From Amycolatopsis saalfeldensis (lineage in GTDB: Bacteria > Actinomycetota > Actinomycetes > Mycobacteriales > Pseudonocardiaceae), in assembly GCF_900110575.1 (NCBI RefSeq), contig NZ_FOEF01000013.1, positions 186,001 through 250,000 of the forward strand: a stretch of DNA of 64,000 nucleotides, in the 5' to 3' direction. The position numbers and the translations under genes were made by a program. The notes beneath the pieces are model-generated. The model had not been told where the DNA came from and did no database searches. It saw nothing but the letters and a program-made list of their open reading frames with translations. Below are positions 8,824 through 16,079 of this stretch, in pieces. How positions within the stretch are numbered: the stretch's first letter is position 1; the number at the start of each line of letters is the position of its first letter.

Positions 8824-10052
8824 TGCTCAGGCTGCTGTGCCGTTCGTTACTAATCCGACTACAGCCACGGCGGAAACGGGTCCCTACGAGCGGATCGGCT
8901 GCAGCCCGTGTCCGCCTACTTCCGGTCGGATTAGTAACGCGGCGCGGCCTCGGCGTCCTGGCGGCCACGGTGGTCCTCTTCGCCTTCGGTCAGCTGGCCG
9001 GTTATCCGCTGTTCCTCGCGATCGCGGGCGCCGGGGCCGGGGCGCTGGTCGCGGCGGCCGCGGTGACGGGACGGCGGCCGCGGGTGTCGGTCAGCCGCGA
9101 GGTTTACCCCGATCGGGTCGAACGCGGCCGTCCGGCGTTCGCCAAGCTGCGCGTGCACAACCCGACCGGACGGCGTCAGGGCGCGTTCAGCGCGGGCGAC
9201 CGGGTCGGCACCGGGTTCCACAGCGTCAGCGTGCGCGCGCTGGCCGCCGGCGCCGAGGCCGTCCACCACTACGACCTGCCCACGGAACGCCGGGGCAAAC
9301 ACCAGGTCGGCCCGCTCACCCTCGACCGCGGCGACCCGCTCGGCCTCGGCCGGCGGCGGCTGACCACCGGCGAGACCGCGACCCTGTGGGTGCACCCGAG
9401 GATCCACGTGATGCGCGCACCCGCCGGCGGCCGCCCGCGGCACCACCACGAGGGCGCGGCGGTCGACGAACGGCTGCGCGGCTCGTTCGACCTGCGCGAG
9501 GTGCGTGAATACGTGCCCGGCGACGAGGTCCGCCACCTGCACTGGAAGGCGACCGCGCGGACCGGGCAGCTGATGGTCCGCGATTACGTCGACCCCGACC
9601 AGCCGCGGTTCACGGCGCTGCTCGACACCCGCGTCCAGGGCCCGTTGCTGGAGGAGGCGGTGGACCTGGCGGCGTCGCTGGTCGCGGCGGCCGCGCGGGC
9701 GGACCAGCCGGCCCGGCTGGTCACCGCGGGCGGCCTCGACATCGACACCGGCGGGGGCGCCCCGGCGCTGCGGCGGCTGCTGGACGCGCTGACGGTGCTG
9801 ACGCCGTCCGGGGATTCCGCGCTGGTGCCCGAAGACCTGGTCCGCTCCGGGGTCGGCGGGCTGGCCGTGGTCACCGCCGGCGGCACGGCCGCGGACCGCG
9901 CCGCGCTGGCCGCCCTGCGGGGCCGGTACTCCACCGTGGTCGTGTTCGTCCTCGGCGACGCCGGTTCGCTGCGCGGCCTCCCGGACACCACGGTGCTGCC
10001 GGTGGCCAGTGCCGCCGACGCCGCCCGCCGCTGGAATGCGATCGCCCGATGA
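8823..10052 (+). CDS. DUF58 family membrane-associated protein with an unusual N-terminal extension
   Basis: This 409-residue protein has two hydrophobic segments between about residues 40 and 80. A DUF58 domain follows in the C-terminal half, with the signature DLREVREYVPGDEVRHLHWK and then VRDYVDPDQPR. DUF58 proteins partner MoxR ATPases and often work in envelope homeostasis. The first 36 codons are odd: they are encoded by a 95-bp segment bounded by 15-bp inverted repeats, contain two TTA and three CTA codons, and give a basic, low-similarity peptide (MLRLLCRSLLIRLQPRRKR). The conserved protein seems to begin at VTRRGLGVLAA. Start ATG 8823 overlaps the MoxR stop. The stop overlaps the next gene start (ATGA). 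Confidence 0.88.
   Translation: MLRLLCRSLLIRLQPRRKRVPTSGSAAARVRLLPVGLVTRRGLGVLAATVVLFAFGQLAGYPLFLAIAGAGAGALVAAAAVTGRRPRVSVSREVYPDRVERGRPAFAKLRVHNPTGRRQGAFSAGDRVGTGFHSVSVRALAAGAEAVHHYDLPTERRGKHQVGPLTLDRGDPLGLGRRRLTTGETATLWVHPRIHVMRAPAGGRPRHHHEGAAVDERLRGSFDLREVREYVPGDEVRHLHWKATARTGQLMVRDYVDPDQPRFTALLDTRVQGPLLEEAVDLAASLVAAAARADQPARLVTAGGLDIDTGGGAPALRRLLDALTVLTPSGDSALVPEDLVRSGVGGLAVVTAGGTAADRAALAALRGRYSTVVVFVLGDAGSLRGLPDTTVLPVASAADAARRWNAIAR
8845..8939. repeat. 95-bp element with 15-bp perfect terminal inverted repeats inside the DUF58 gene
   Basis: CGTTACTAATCCGAC at 8845-8859 is the exact reverse complement of GTCGGATTAGTAACG at 8925-8939. The 65-bp interior is also partly self-complementary (for example GGCGGAAAC against GTGTCCGCC, and a central GCTGCAGC palindrome). 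The segment is much richer in A and T than its neighbours and is read in frame, adding about 31 codons. It looks like a small MITE-like insertion or a large hairpin. I see no obvious target-site duplication. Confidence 0.7.
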
Positions 10053-12241
10053 GTCTACAGTGGACGGTCAGCCTGGCCGACCGGCTGCGCCCGGCCCCCG
10101 CCGTGAAGGAGTCCATGCCCGCGCACGAAGCGGTGAAGGAGTCCTTACCGGTGTCCGACGCGGTGAAGGGGGCGTTCACCGCGCGCAGCGGGGCGACAGC
10201 GCTGGTGCTGCTGGCCACCGGGCTGGCGGGGATGTTGTTCGCGCCGGTGTTCGGGATCGCGGCGCTGGCGCTGCCGATCGTCGTGGTGGTGGCGGTTTCC
10301 TTCGGGGTCACCGAGTTGTGCACCCGGGTGGCCGCGCTGACGCCGTGGCGGCCGTTGCTCATGCTCCTCGTGGGGCTCCTGGCCTTGGGGGAGCTCGAGT
10401 TCGGGCCCGGGCTGCCGGACGCGGAGATGCTGCGCGGCCTGCTCAACGGCTTCACCCAGTCCTGGCAGCTGACCCTCCAGTCGACCTGGCCGGCCCGGCC
10501 GGACCCCGAGCTGCTCCTGTTCGTCCCGCTCGCCGTGCTGGTCGCCGCGATGCTGAGCGTGGAACTGCTGCGCCGCCCGGCTGTCGCGCTGATCCCCGGC
10601 CTGGTGGTCGCCGGGCTGAGCCAGGCGTACGTCCCGTTGACCGGGCCGGCCGCGACGGCGGCAGGGCTCGCGTACGCCGTGGTCGCCGGGGCGCTGCTGA
10701 TGCTGACCCGCCGCCACGGTGCCCGGGCGGTGTTCCTCGTCCCGACCGCGGTGCTGGCGGTGGCCGTCTCGGTCGGCGTCACGGCGATCGACCAGGGCGC
10801 GCAGCCGCCGCTGGCGATCCAGCACGAAGCCGCGCCGCTGCCGCCGCTGCGGGTCAGCGACCCGCTCGACGGGATCGCGGACCGGCTCACTCACCCGGCC
10901 GTGCCGGTGTTCAGCTACACCGGCGCCGCCCCCGTCGACCGCTGGCGGCTGGCCGTGCTCGACGATTTCGACGGCGTCACCTGGCGTTCCGATGAGGGCT
11001 ACCGCCGGCTGGGCGCCTCCCTCGGTGACGCCGCGCACCAGGTGCGGATCACCGTGCCGGCGTCGACGGACGGGCCGTGGCTGCCGAGCCAGCCCGAGCC
11101 GGTCGCGGTCGGCGGTGTGGCGCCGCTGGTCGATCAGAGCAGCGGCGTGCTGCTGCTGCCGGACCGGACCGGGCCGGTCAGCTACGAGCTCGGCTGGCGG
11201 GAACCCACTGCCTCGAACGATCTCCTGGACGCCGGGATCGACCCGGCCGCGGTGACCGGCGGCGTCGGCCAGGTGCCGGCCGGGGTCGCCGAGCTGGCCC
11301 GGACCGCGACCAGCGGGCTGCGGCCGTCGTTCCGCGCCGCGCTGGTGCTGGAGCGCTACCTCGCCGAGCACTACCAGCGCGCGACCGGGCCGAAGCTGCC
11401 CACCGGCAGCGGCTGGACCCAGCTGCGGACCTTCCTGTTCAGCACTAAGGCCGGCACGAGTGAGCAGTTCGCCGCCGCGTACGTGGCGCTGGCCCGGATC
11501 ACCGGTATCCCGGCGCGGCTCGCGGTCGGCTTCCGCACGCCGGCCGGGGTTTCCGGGAGCACCACCGTCCACAATGGAGACGCGTTCGCCTGGCCCGAGG
11601 TGGCGGTCGCGGGGGTCGGCTGGGTGCCGTTGGACCCGGCCGGCGGCGCGGCCGGTGGTTCCGCCCAGTCCCAGGCCGGGCTGGCCAAGGCGACCGCGCA
11701 GGCGCGGGCCGAGCTGCCGCCGCCTCCCCAGCTGCGGGACCCGGACCTGCCGAAGGGCGACCAGGCCGACGCCGGCGACGGTTCGTCCGGTGGCTGGCTG
11801 CCGGTCCCGCCGTTCTGGCTGCTGATCGGGCTCGCCGCGCTGGTGCTGCTGCTGGTGCTCGCGATCCCGGTGCTGCGCCGGGTCCGGACGGCTCGGCGGC
11901 TCCGCCGGACCGGCGCGGACGCCGTGGTCGCCGCCTGGCGGGAAGCGCGAGATCTGCTGCGGGCGCACGGGATCGCCGTGCCGCGGGGAGCGACCGTCCG
12001 GGATCTGGCCGGGCTCCTGCCGTCCACAATGGACAGCTCGGTGGCGGAGGGCCTGGAATGGCTGGCCCGTCAGGTGGACGTCGCGCTCTGGTCCGGCGGC
12101 GCCGCCGACGACGGCACGGTTTCCCAGGCGTGGTCGGCGGTCCGGGCCATCCGCAAGGGCCTGGCCGGGACGCCGCTGCGCACCCGGCTGCGGGCCGCGT
12201 TCGAGGTGCGCAGCCTGGTGACCGAGCCGGCTGGCAGCTAG
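10049..12241 (+). CDS. Membrane transglutaminase-fold protein (DUF3488/TgpA-like) with degenerate active site
   Basis: The protein has 730 residues. The N-terminal half has several hydrophobic helices (about 47-260). A transglutaminase-like core follows at about 430-540 and includes EQFAAAYVALARITGIPARL. One further helix lies at about 590-612, then a cytoplasmic tail typical of DUF4129. This is the third member of the MoxR/DUF58/transglutaminase operon type. The catalytic Cys position, normally just before EQFA, is Ser471. The catalytic His position before AWxEV is Phe513. Only Asp529 (WVPLDP) remains. The protein is therefore probably a non-catalytic binding or scaffold member. Residues 18-47 are three 10-residue repeats encoded by a 30-bp tandem repeat, with one TTA codon. 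The start overlaps the DUF58 stop by 4 nt. Confidence 0.88.
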   Translation: MSLQWTVSLADRLRPAPAVKESMPAHEAVKESLPVSDAVKGAFTARSGATALVLLATGLAGMLFAPVFGIAALALPIVVVVAVSFGVTELCTRVAALTPWRPLLMLLVGLLALGELEFGPGLPDAEMLRGLLNGFTQSWQLTLQSTWPARPDPELLLFVPLAVLVAAMLSVELLRRPAVALIPGLVVAGLSQAYVPLTGPAATAAGLAYAVVAGALLMLTRRHGARAVFLVPTAVLAVAVSVGVTAIDQGAQPPLAIQHEAAPLPPLRVSDPLDGIADRLTHPAVPVFSYTGAAPVDRWRLAVLDDFDGVTWRSDEGYRRLGASLGDAAHQVRITVPASTDGPWLPSQPEPVAVGGVAPLVDQSSGVLLLPDRTGPVSYELGWREPTASNDLLDAGIDPAAVTGGVGQVPAGVAELARTATSGLRPSFRAALVLERYLAEHYQRATGPKLPTGSGWTQLRTFLFSTKAGTSEQFAAAYVALARITGIPARLAVGFRTPAGVSGSTTVHNGDAFAWPEVAVAGVGWVPLDPAGGAAGGSAQSQAGLAKATAQARAELPPPPQLRDPDLPKGDQADAGDGSSGGWLPVPPFWLLIGLAALVLLLVLAIPVLRRVRTARRLRRTGADAVVAAWREARDLLRAHGIAVPRGATVRDLAGLLPSTMDSSVAEGLEWLARQVDVALWSGGAADDGTVSQAWSAVRAIRKGLAGTPLRTRLRAAFEVRSLVTEPAGS
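10100..10189. repeat. Three tandem 30-bp repeats in frame near the start of the transglutaminase-fold gene
   Basis: Units lie at 10100-10129, 10130-10159 and 10160-10189. Each begins GCSGTGAAGG and encodes ten residues: AVKESMPAHE, AVKESLPVSD and AVKGAFTARS. The third is the most diverged. The unit length is a whole number of codons, so copy changes keep the frame. The second unit contains a TTA leucine codon at 10145-10147. Confidence 0.75.
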
Positions 12242-12287
12242 CGGCCAGCCGGGGCCGGACCGGGCCTCCGGCGGCGAAACTGACTGC

Positions 12288-12611
12288 ATGACCGATGCCG
12301 AGCAGATCCGGCGGGTACGCGCCGAGCTGGCCGAGCTGGAGGAGCCCGCCGAATCCCCGGACGGGCTGGTCGCGGTGACCGTTGGCGCGCAAGGGCAATT
12401 GCGGTCGCTGTGGCTCGACCCGCGCGTCTACCGGAATCAGGACGCCGCGGCGCTGGCCGAGGACATCGTCGAGGCCGTGCGCGAGGCGGCCGAATCCGCC
12501 GGAGCACGCGCCCTCGCCATTGCCGAACCCGTGCTGGCACCCGGCGACACCGACCCGTTTCTCGGTCCGGCGTTCGCCGCGCTGGACCGGTTCACCCGCC
12601 AGGAGGCCTAG
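12288..12611 (+). CDS. YbaB/EbfC-like small protein of the secretion cassette
   Basis: This 107-residue protein carries the YbaB-type core SPDGLVAVTVGAQGQLRSL followed by WLDPRVYR and an amphipathic C-terminal helix. The same core recurs in the 96-aa gene at 14534-14824 and in a damaged copy at 14913-15191. YbaB proteins bind DNA as dimers. In actinobacterial type VII loci, short YbaB-like genes commonly sit directly before EspC-like and WXG100-like genes, and their role there is not established. The EspC-like gene starts immediately after the stop, so this opens an operon of four (YbaB, EspC-like, effector, small partner). Confidence 0.8.
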   Translation: MTDAEQIRRVRAELAELEEPAESPDGLVAVTVGAQGQLRSLWLDPRVYRNQDAAALAEDIVEAVREAAESAGARALAIAEPVLAPGDTDPFLGPAFAALDRFTRQEA

Positions 12612-12929
12612 ATGACCCAGGGTTTGAACATGGACAGCGGCGGCACCACCGGGGCGATGAGTTCACTCGCCTCCGCGGACGCCGACGTCGAGCAGGCCTG
12701 GTCGGGCGCCCGCGGCCAGATCGACGGGCTCGGCGGGCAGCTGGGGCAGGGCACGCTCGGCCAGGCGTTCATGGCCGGGTACCGCCCGGCCGTCACCCAG
12801 ATCGACCAGACGGTCCAGCAGACGGTCGCCGCCGGGCTGAAGCTCGCCCAGGCGGGCCACGAGTCCATCGCGGACTACGTGCGCGCGGACAACCAGGCCG
12901 CCTCTTCGTTCACCATGCTGCACCACTGA
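12612..12929 (+). CDS. EspC-like type VII secretion-associated protein
   Basis: The protein has 105 residues. It is almost wholly helical with a Gly-rich turn in the middle (GLGGQLGQGTLGQ), followed by ETE-like heptads and a closing DYVRADNQAASSF. The layout, and position between a YbaB gene and a WXG100-like effector, match the EspC/DUF2580 group of small ESX-secreted proteins. I see no signal peptide. The start ATG 12612 directly follows the previous stop, with AGGAGG as ribosome site inside that gene. It may pair with the 365-residue protein encoded 16 nt downstream as a secretion partner, which is inference. Confidence 0.7.
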   Translation: MTQGLNMDSGGTTGAMSSLASADADVEQAWSGARGQIDGLGGQLGQGTLGQAFMAGYRPAVTQIDQTVQQTVAAGLKLAQAGHESIADYVRADNQAASSFTMLHH

Positions 12930-12945
12930 GTCGAGGGGGAGACAG

Positions 12946-14043
12946 ATGCCGGTCGCCGAACCCACCGATCCGTTGTACGTCGCCGCGAAGGGCTGGTACG
13001 ACGGCTGGCCGAAGGACAACGAGGAGACCGCCTGGCAGCTGGGCCTGACCTGGGCCCAGGCCGGGGAGAAGATGGCCACCGCGGGCACCACGCTCGGCCA
13101 GGTCGGGCAGACGGTCACCACGGCGTGGGCCGACCCGGCGGGCGCCGCCGCGGCGGGCAAGATCAGCGCGCACGCGCAGCAGGTCGCCGGCCTGCCGGAC
13201 AAGCTGCAGACGGTCGGCATGCTGGTGGACACGTACGCGACCGCGTTGATGAACACGAAGAACGAGATCGTCCAGACCATCCAGTCCAACTCGGGGATCT
13301 ACGCCTCCCTGCCCTACGACTGGCTGAAGTCCGCGTTCGCCCTGAACGTCTCCTCCTCCATCCGGACGGCGGTGGACAAGGAGGCGGGCGAGCTGCAGAA
13401 GGTCAAGGTCCAGGGGCTGAACGCGTCCGCGAAGCCGTCGATAGCCAAGGACGGCAAGGAGTTCAGCTACAAGGGCGAGGCCAATCTGGAGAAGGCCACC
13501 GGTCAGGGCCAGGTGCTGGGCGGCACGGGCTCGTGGGAGCTGACCACCGGCGCCAACGGGTCGGTTTCGGCCGGGGCCAACACCCAGAAGGGCCTGTACG
13601 CCAAGGCTGAGGCCGGGGCCGGGGTCAGCGGGAACCTCGCCCTCGCCGGGACGGCGGGACCGGTCGCCCTCGGTGGCAAGGTCGACGGCTTCTACGGGCT
13701 CAAGGGCAGCGCCGGCGGGAATGTCAGCCTCCAGGGCGCCCAGGTCAAGGCCGACGTGCTGCTGGGTGGCAAGGTCACCGCACGGGGCCAGGCCTCCTAC
13801 GGCGGGGTCACCGTCGGCGGTTACGTCGAAGGCTCGGCCGGCATCGGCGCCAAGGCGGAGTGGGGGATCGGGAAGGGCGAGGACGGCAAGTACCACTTCG
13901 GCGGCGGTGGGAACCTGACCGCGGGACCCGGTGGCGGCGGCGGCTTCGACATCGCGGTGGACCCGGCGGAGGTCGGCAAGTCGATAAGCCAGGCCGAGGA
14001 ATCGATCGGCAACTACGGTAAGCGCCTGGCCGGCGGCTTCTAG
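12946..14043 (+). CDS. Predicted type VII effector: WXG100-like N-terminus with Gly-rich C-terminal domain
   Basis: The protein has 365 residues. Residues 1-130 are helical and resemble the N-terminal domain of CpnT-like ESX toxins, with GWYDGWPKDNEETAWQLG near the start and a central turn TTAWADPAGAAAAGK standing in for WXG. Residues 165-345 are a Gly/Ala-rich array of short beta strands (repeats of the type GxxxAGAxxxGLYAKAEAGA) with no catalytic motif I recognise. The last 20 residues are again helical. It may be a secreted effector, pore-like protein or surface protein. It has a damaged paralogue on the opposite strand at 15164-16067, whose first residues (MPVAEP) are identical. A GGGGGAG ribosome site lies before ATG 12946. 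Confidence 0.7.
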   Translation: MPVAEPTDPLYVAAKGWYDGWPKDNEETAWQLGLTWAQAGEKMATAGTTLGQVGQTVTTAWADPAGAAAAGKISAHAQQVAGLPDKLQTVGMLVDTYATALMNTKNEIVQTIQSNSGIYASLPYDWLKSAFALNVSSSIRTAVDKEAGELQKVKVQGLNASAKPSIAKDGKEFSYKGEANLEKATGQGQVLGGTGSWELTTGANGSVSAGANTQKGLYAKAEAGAGVSGNLALAGTAGPVALGGKVDGFYGLKGSAGGNVSLQGAQVKADVLLGGKVTARGQASYGGVTVGGYVEGSAGIGAKAEWGIGKGEDGKYHFGGGGNLTAGPGGGGGFDIAVDPAEVGKSISQAEESIGNYGKRLAGGF

Positions 14044-14059
14044 CAGAGGAGACCCTGAG

Positions 14060-14524
14060 ATGAGTACGACTGTGCCGTTGGAGTTCACCGTGCCGACCGG
14101 CTGGGTGCAGGTGGCCGCCGACACGGTCGGCGCGCCGGAGGGCTCGGCGGTGCTGCTCGACGCGGCCACCCGGGGCTCGGGCTTCACCACGAACATCACC
14201 GTCGGCGGTGAGGAGGAGCCGGCCGGGCGCCGGCCGGCCGACGTGGCCGACGACGTCCTGCGTGACCTGGAGGCAGCCGCGACGGACGTGGTGACCGACG
14301 GGCGTGACGTCCTCGAAGACCCCGACGGCCGGGAAGGCCTGGTGCAGCAGGTCCGGCTGACCGCCGAGATCGACGGGGCACGGTACCGGCTCGTGCAGTC
14401 CCAGGTCTTCCGGCCCCTGCCGGGCGCGGTCCTGCGGATCGTGCTCACCGCGACCGAGGACCGGTTTCCCGTGCTGATCAAGGACTTCGAGGCGTTTGTC
14501 GGCACGGTGCGGCAGCGTCGTTGA
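14060..14524 (+). CDS. Small LpqN/DUF1795-like protein, possible chaperone or immunity partner of the effector
   Basis: The protein has 154 residues, no signal peptide and no membrane segment. The pattern PLEFTVPTGWVQV, then alternating beta strands (TTNITVGGE, YRLVQSQVF, LRIVLTA) and the ending LIKDFEAFVGTV, resembles the LpqN/LpqT and DcrB/DUF1795 fold. It follows the effector gene by 16 nt with ribosome site GAGGAG, so it is almost surely co-expressed. Effector-proximal small genes in ESX cassettes are often chaperones or immunity proteins. That role is inferred from position alone. Confidence 0.6.
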   Translation: MSTTVPLEFTVPTGWVQVAADTVGAPEGSAVLLDAATRGSGFTTNITVGGEEEPAGRRPADVADDVLRDLEAAATDVVTDGRDVLEDPDGREGLVQQVRLTAEIDGARYRLVQSQVFRPLPGAVLRIVLTATEDRFPVLIKDFEAFVGTVRQRR

Positions 14525-14533
14525 CCGGGTCCC

Positions 14534-14824
14534 TCAGCAGCCGGTCGACGGCGTGAGCAGCTTGCCCCCGATGCGCGCGATCTCGGCCTCCGCCGCTTCG
14601 GCCGCCGCGTGCACGGTGTCGGCGATCGCCGTGGTCAGGGCCTGGGAGTCGCTGGAGCGGTAGATCCGCGGGTCGAGCTCGAGTTCCAGCAGCCGGCCGT
14701 GGCCGTCGGTGGTCGCCCTGATCAGCCCGTCCGGCGAATCCGCGATGCCCCGGACCTCGGTCAGGGCGTCGCGGATTTCCCTTAGTGCCGAAGTGAGTTC
14801 GCGGTACCGCAGTTGTCCGTCCAC
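14534..14824 (-). CDS. YbaB/EbfC-like small protein, opposite-strand copy
   Basis: The protein has 96 residues. Its core SPDGLIRATTDGHGRLLELE followed by LDPRIYR is the same as in the 107-aa YbaB-like gene at 12288 and aligns without gaps over the core. The GTG start at 14824 lies inside a GTCCACAATGG motif. It converges on the + strand effector operon with only 9 nt between stops. It belongs to the mirrored, partly decayed copy of the secretion cassette, but its own reading frame is intact. Confidence 0.75.
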   Translation of the reverse strand: MDGQLRYRELTSALREIRDALTEVRGIADSPDGLIRATTDGHGRLLELELDPRIYRSSDSQALTTAIADTVHAAAEAAEAEIARIGGKLLTPSTGC

Positions 14825-14912
14825 AATGGTCTCCCCGGGTCGTTTGCCACCAGTCTGGCGGTTCTGCCGGCGCCACGGGCCGGGCTGACCGGAACGTGCC
14901 AGCCCGGCCTGA

Positions 14913-15191
14913 AACCCTTGGTGGCGAAGGAGACTCGCTCACGATCTCGCCGGAGTCGAGGGCGTCGCCGAGTCGGAAGACCGGTTCGTCAGCGCGACCG
15001 TCCGCCGCGACCGCAGCCTGCGGGAGCTGTGGCTCGACCCGCGCGCGCTTCGCGGCCGTGACCCGGAGGCGCTGGCCGCACAGATCTTGGAGACGGTGCG
15101 CGCGGCCACCGAGGACGCCGACCTCGCCTTCGACCCGGTGCTCGCGGAGCTGGACCGCCGGGCTCAGCGCGCCTTGCCCAACAGGTCGTAG
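14913..15191 (+). pseudogene. YbaB-like remnant lacking a start codon
   Basis: In the frame ending at TAG 15189-15191 the translation gives SATVRRDRSLRELWLDPRAL followed by a YbaB-type C-terminal helix. It is clearly related to the intact YbaB-like genes on either side. The open frame begins after a stop at 14910, and I find no ATG, GTG, TTG or CTG before the conserved core. A perfect ribosome site GAAGGAG at 14926-14932 remains, with no start codon after it. Removing one base near 14933 would restore a GTG start at 14921. It is either a decayed gene or a base error. Confidence 0.6.
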
Positions 15192-15559
15192 ATGCTGCCG
15201 GTGGTGGCCAGGTTCTTGCTGTCGTCGGAGGTGTTGCCCCCGGTCTGCTCGATGATCGTGGGGATCTGGGGCACCACGCCGGCAGCGCCCTGACCGGCCG
15301 CGGCGGCGCTCTGGCCCCACTCCTCGCTCTTGTCCAGCCGGTTCGCCAGGCCCGAGCCGGATTCCTCCCAGGCCGGGGCGATCGCCGCGCCCTCCTTGTT
15401 GGCCGCTTCGATGCCACGGTTGAGCCCGCCTTGCCCGCCGTTGTAGGGGATGTGGCCCGCGGCCGCCGCCCCCGCGGCTTCCTTGACCCCGACTCCGATC
15501 ACCTTCGCCGCGCCGTACCCGCCGGCGAACTCACCGCCGAGCCCGACCCAGTCCCACAC
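15164..15559 (-). pseudogene. C-terminal part of a frameshifted WXG100-like effector
   Basis: This frame encodes 131 residues from GTG 15559, starting WDWVGLGGEFAGGYGAAKV. It overlaps the end of the upstream 178-residue frame. Reading back from the GTG in the same frame gives VPGLSLAPTV, which joins smoothly to the end of the upstream protein at ...GKSQ if one G is removed from the GGG run at 15586-15588. The joined product would have about 300 residues. No ribosome site precedes GTG 15559. I therefore treat the two frames as one gene split by a frameshift. The C-terminal part is Gly/Ala-rich and unrelated to known catalytic domains. Confidence 0.6.
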
Positions 15560-16067
15560 CGTCGGCGCCAGGCTGAGCCCAGGGACCCTGCGACTTGCCG
15601 ACGGCAGTGGCCCCGACGCGCGCGGCGGCCTGGTCGATCAGGCCCTTGACGTCGGCGCCGACCTGCTGGACGAGGCTCTGGGCCGTTACCTGGCCTGCGC
15701 CGCGGGGCAATGTCGCAAAGGACGCGTACACGCTGATGTTCGGCGTGACCGCCTGGACGATGTTGTTCTTCGTGGCCGCCACTTCGGTGGCGAACACGGT
15801 GACGGCGGTCGCCATCTGCTGCATCGTCTGCCCGAGCGCGGCCCCGACCTGGCCCAGCTTGCCGACTTTCGCGCCGAAGGCGGCGCCGGCCGGGTCGGCC
15901 CAGGCGGTGGCCACGCCGCTGCTGTCGGTCTGTCCCGCGGCGGTGAAGCCCTTGGCCCAGGCTGCGGCGAGCCGCGTGACGGCGTCCTCGTTCGTCTCCG
16001 GCCAGCCGGAGATCGCCTTGACCTGCGGCCAGAATCCGTTGGTGGCGGGTGGTTCGGCGACCGGCAT
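15531..16067 (-). pseudogene. N-terminal part of a frameshifted WXG100-like effector, paralogue of the 365-aa protein
   Basis: This frame encodes 178 residues from ATG 16067, with ribosome site AAGGGGG 7 nt upstream. Residues 1-130 match the N-terminal domain of the + strand effector at 12946: both start MPVAEP, and ATAWADPAGAAFGAKVGKLG matches TTAWADPAGAAAAGKISAHA. The last 20 residues (WAQPGADGVGLGRARR) look like out-of-frame translation, and the natural continuation lies in the frame of 15164-15559. It is a type VII substrate gene disrupted by a 1-base frameshift near 15587, or a sequence error there. Confidence 0.65.
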
Positions 16068-16079
16068 CAGCGCGCCCCC

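Noticed and set aside
8845..8939. Complete insertion sequence
   Set aside because: 95 bp is far too short to encode a transposase and no target duplication is evident; kept as a MITE-like repeat only.
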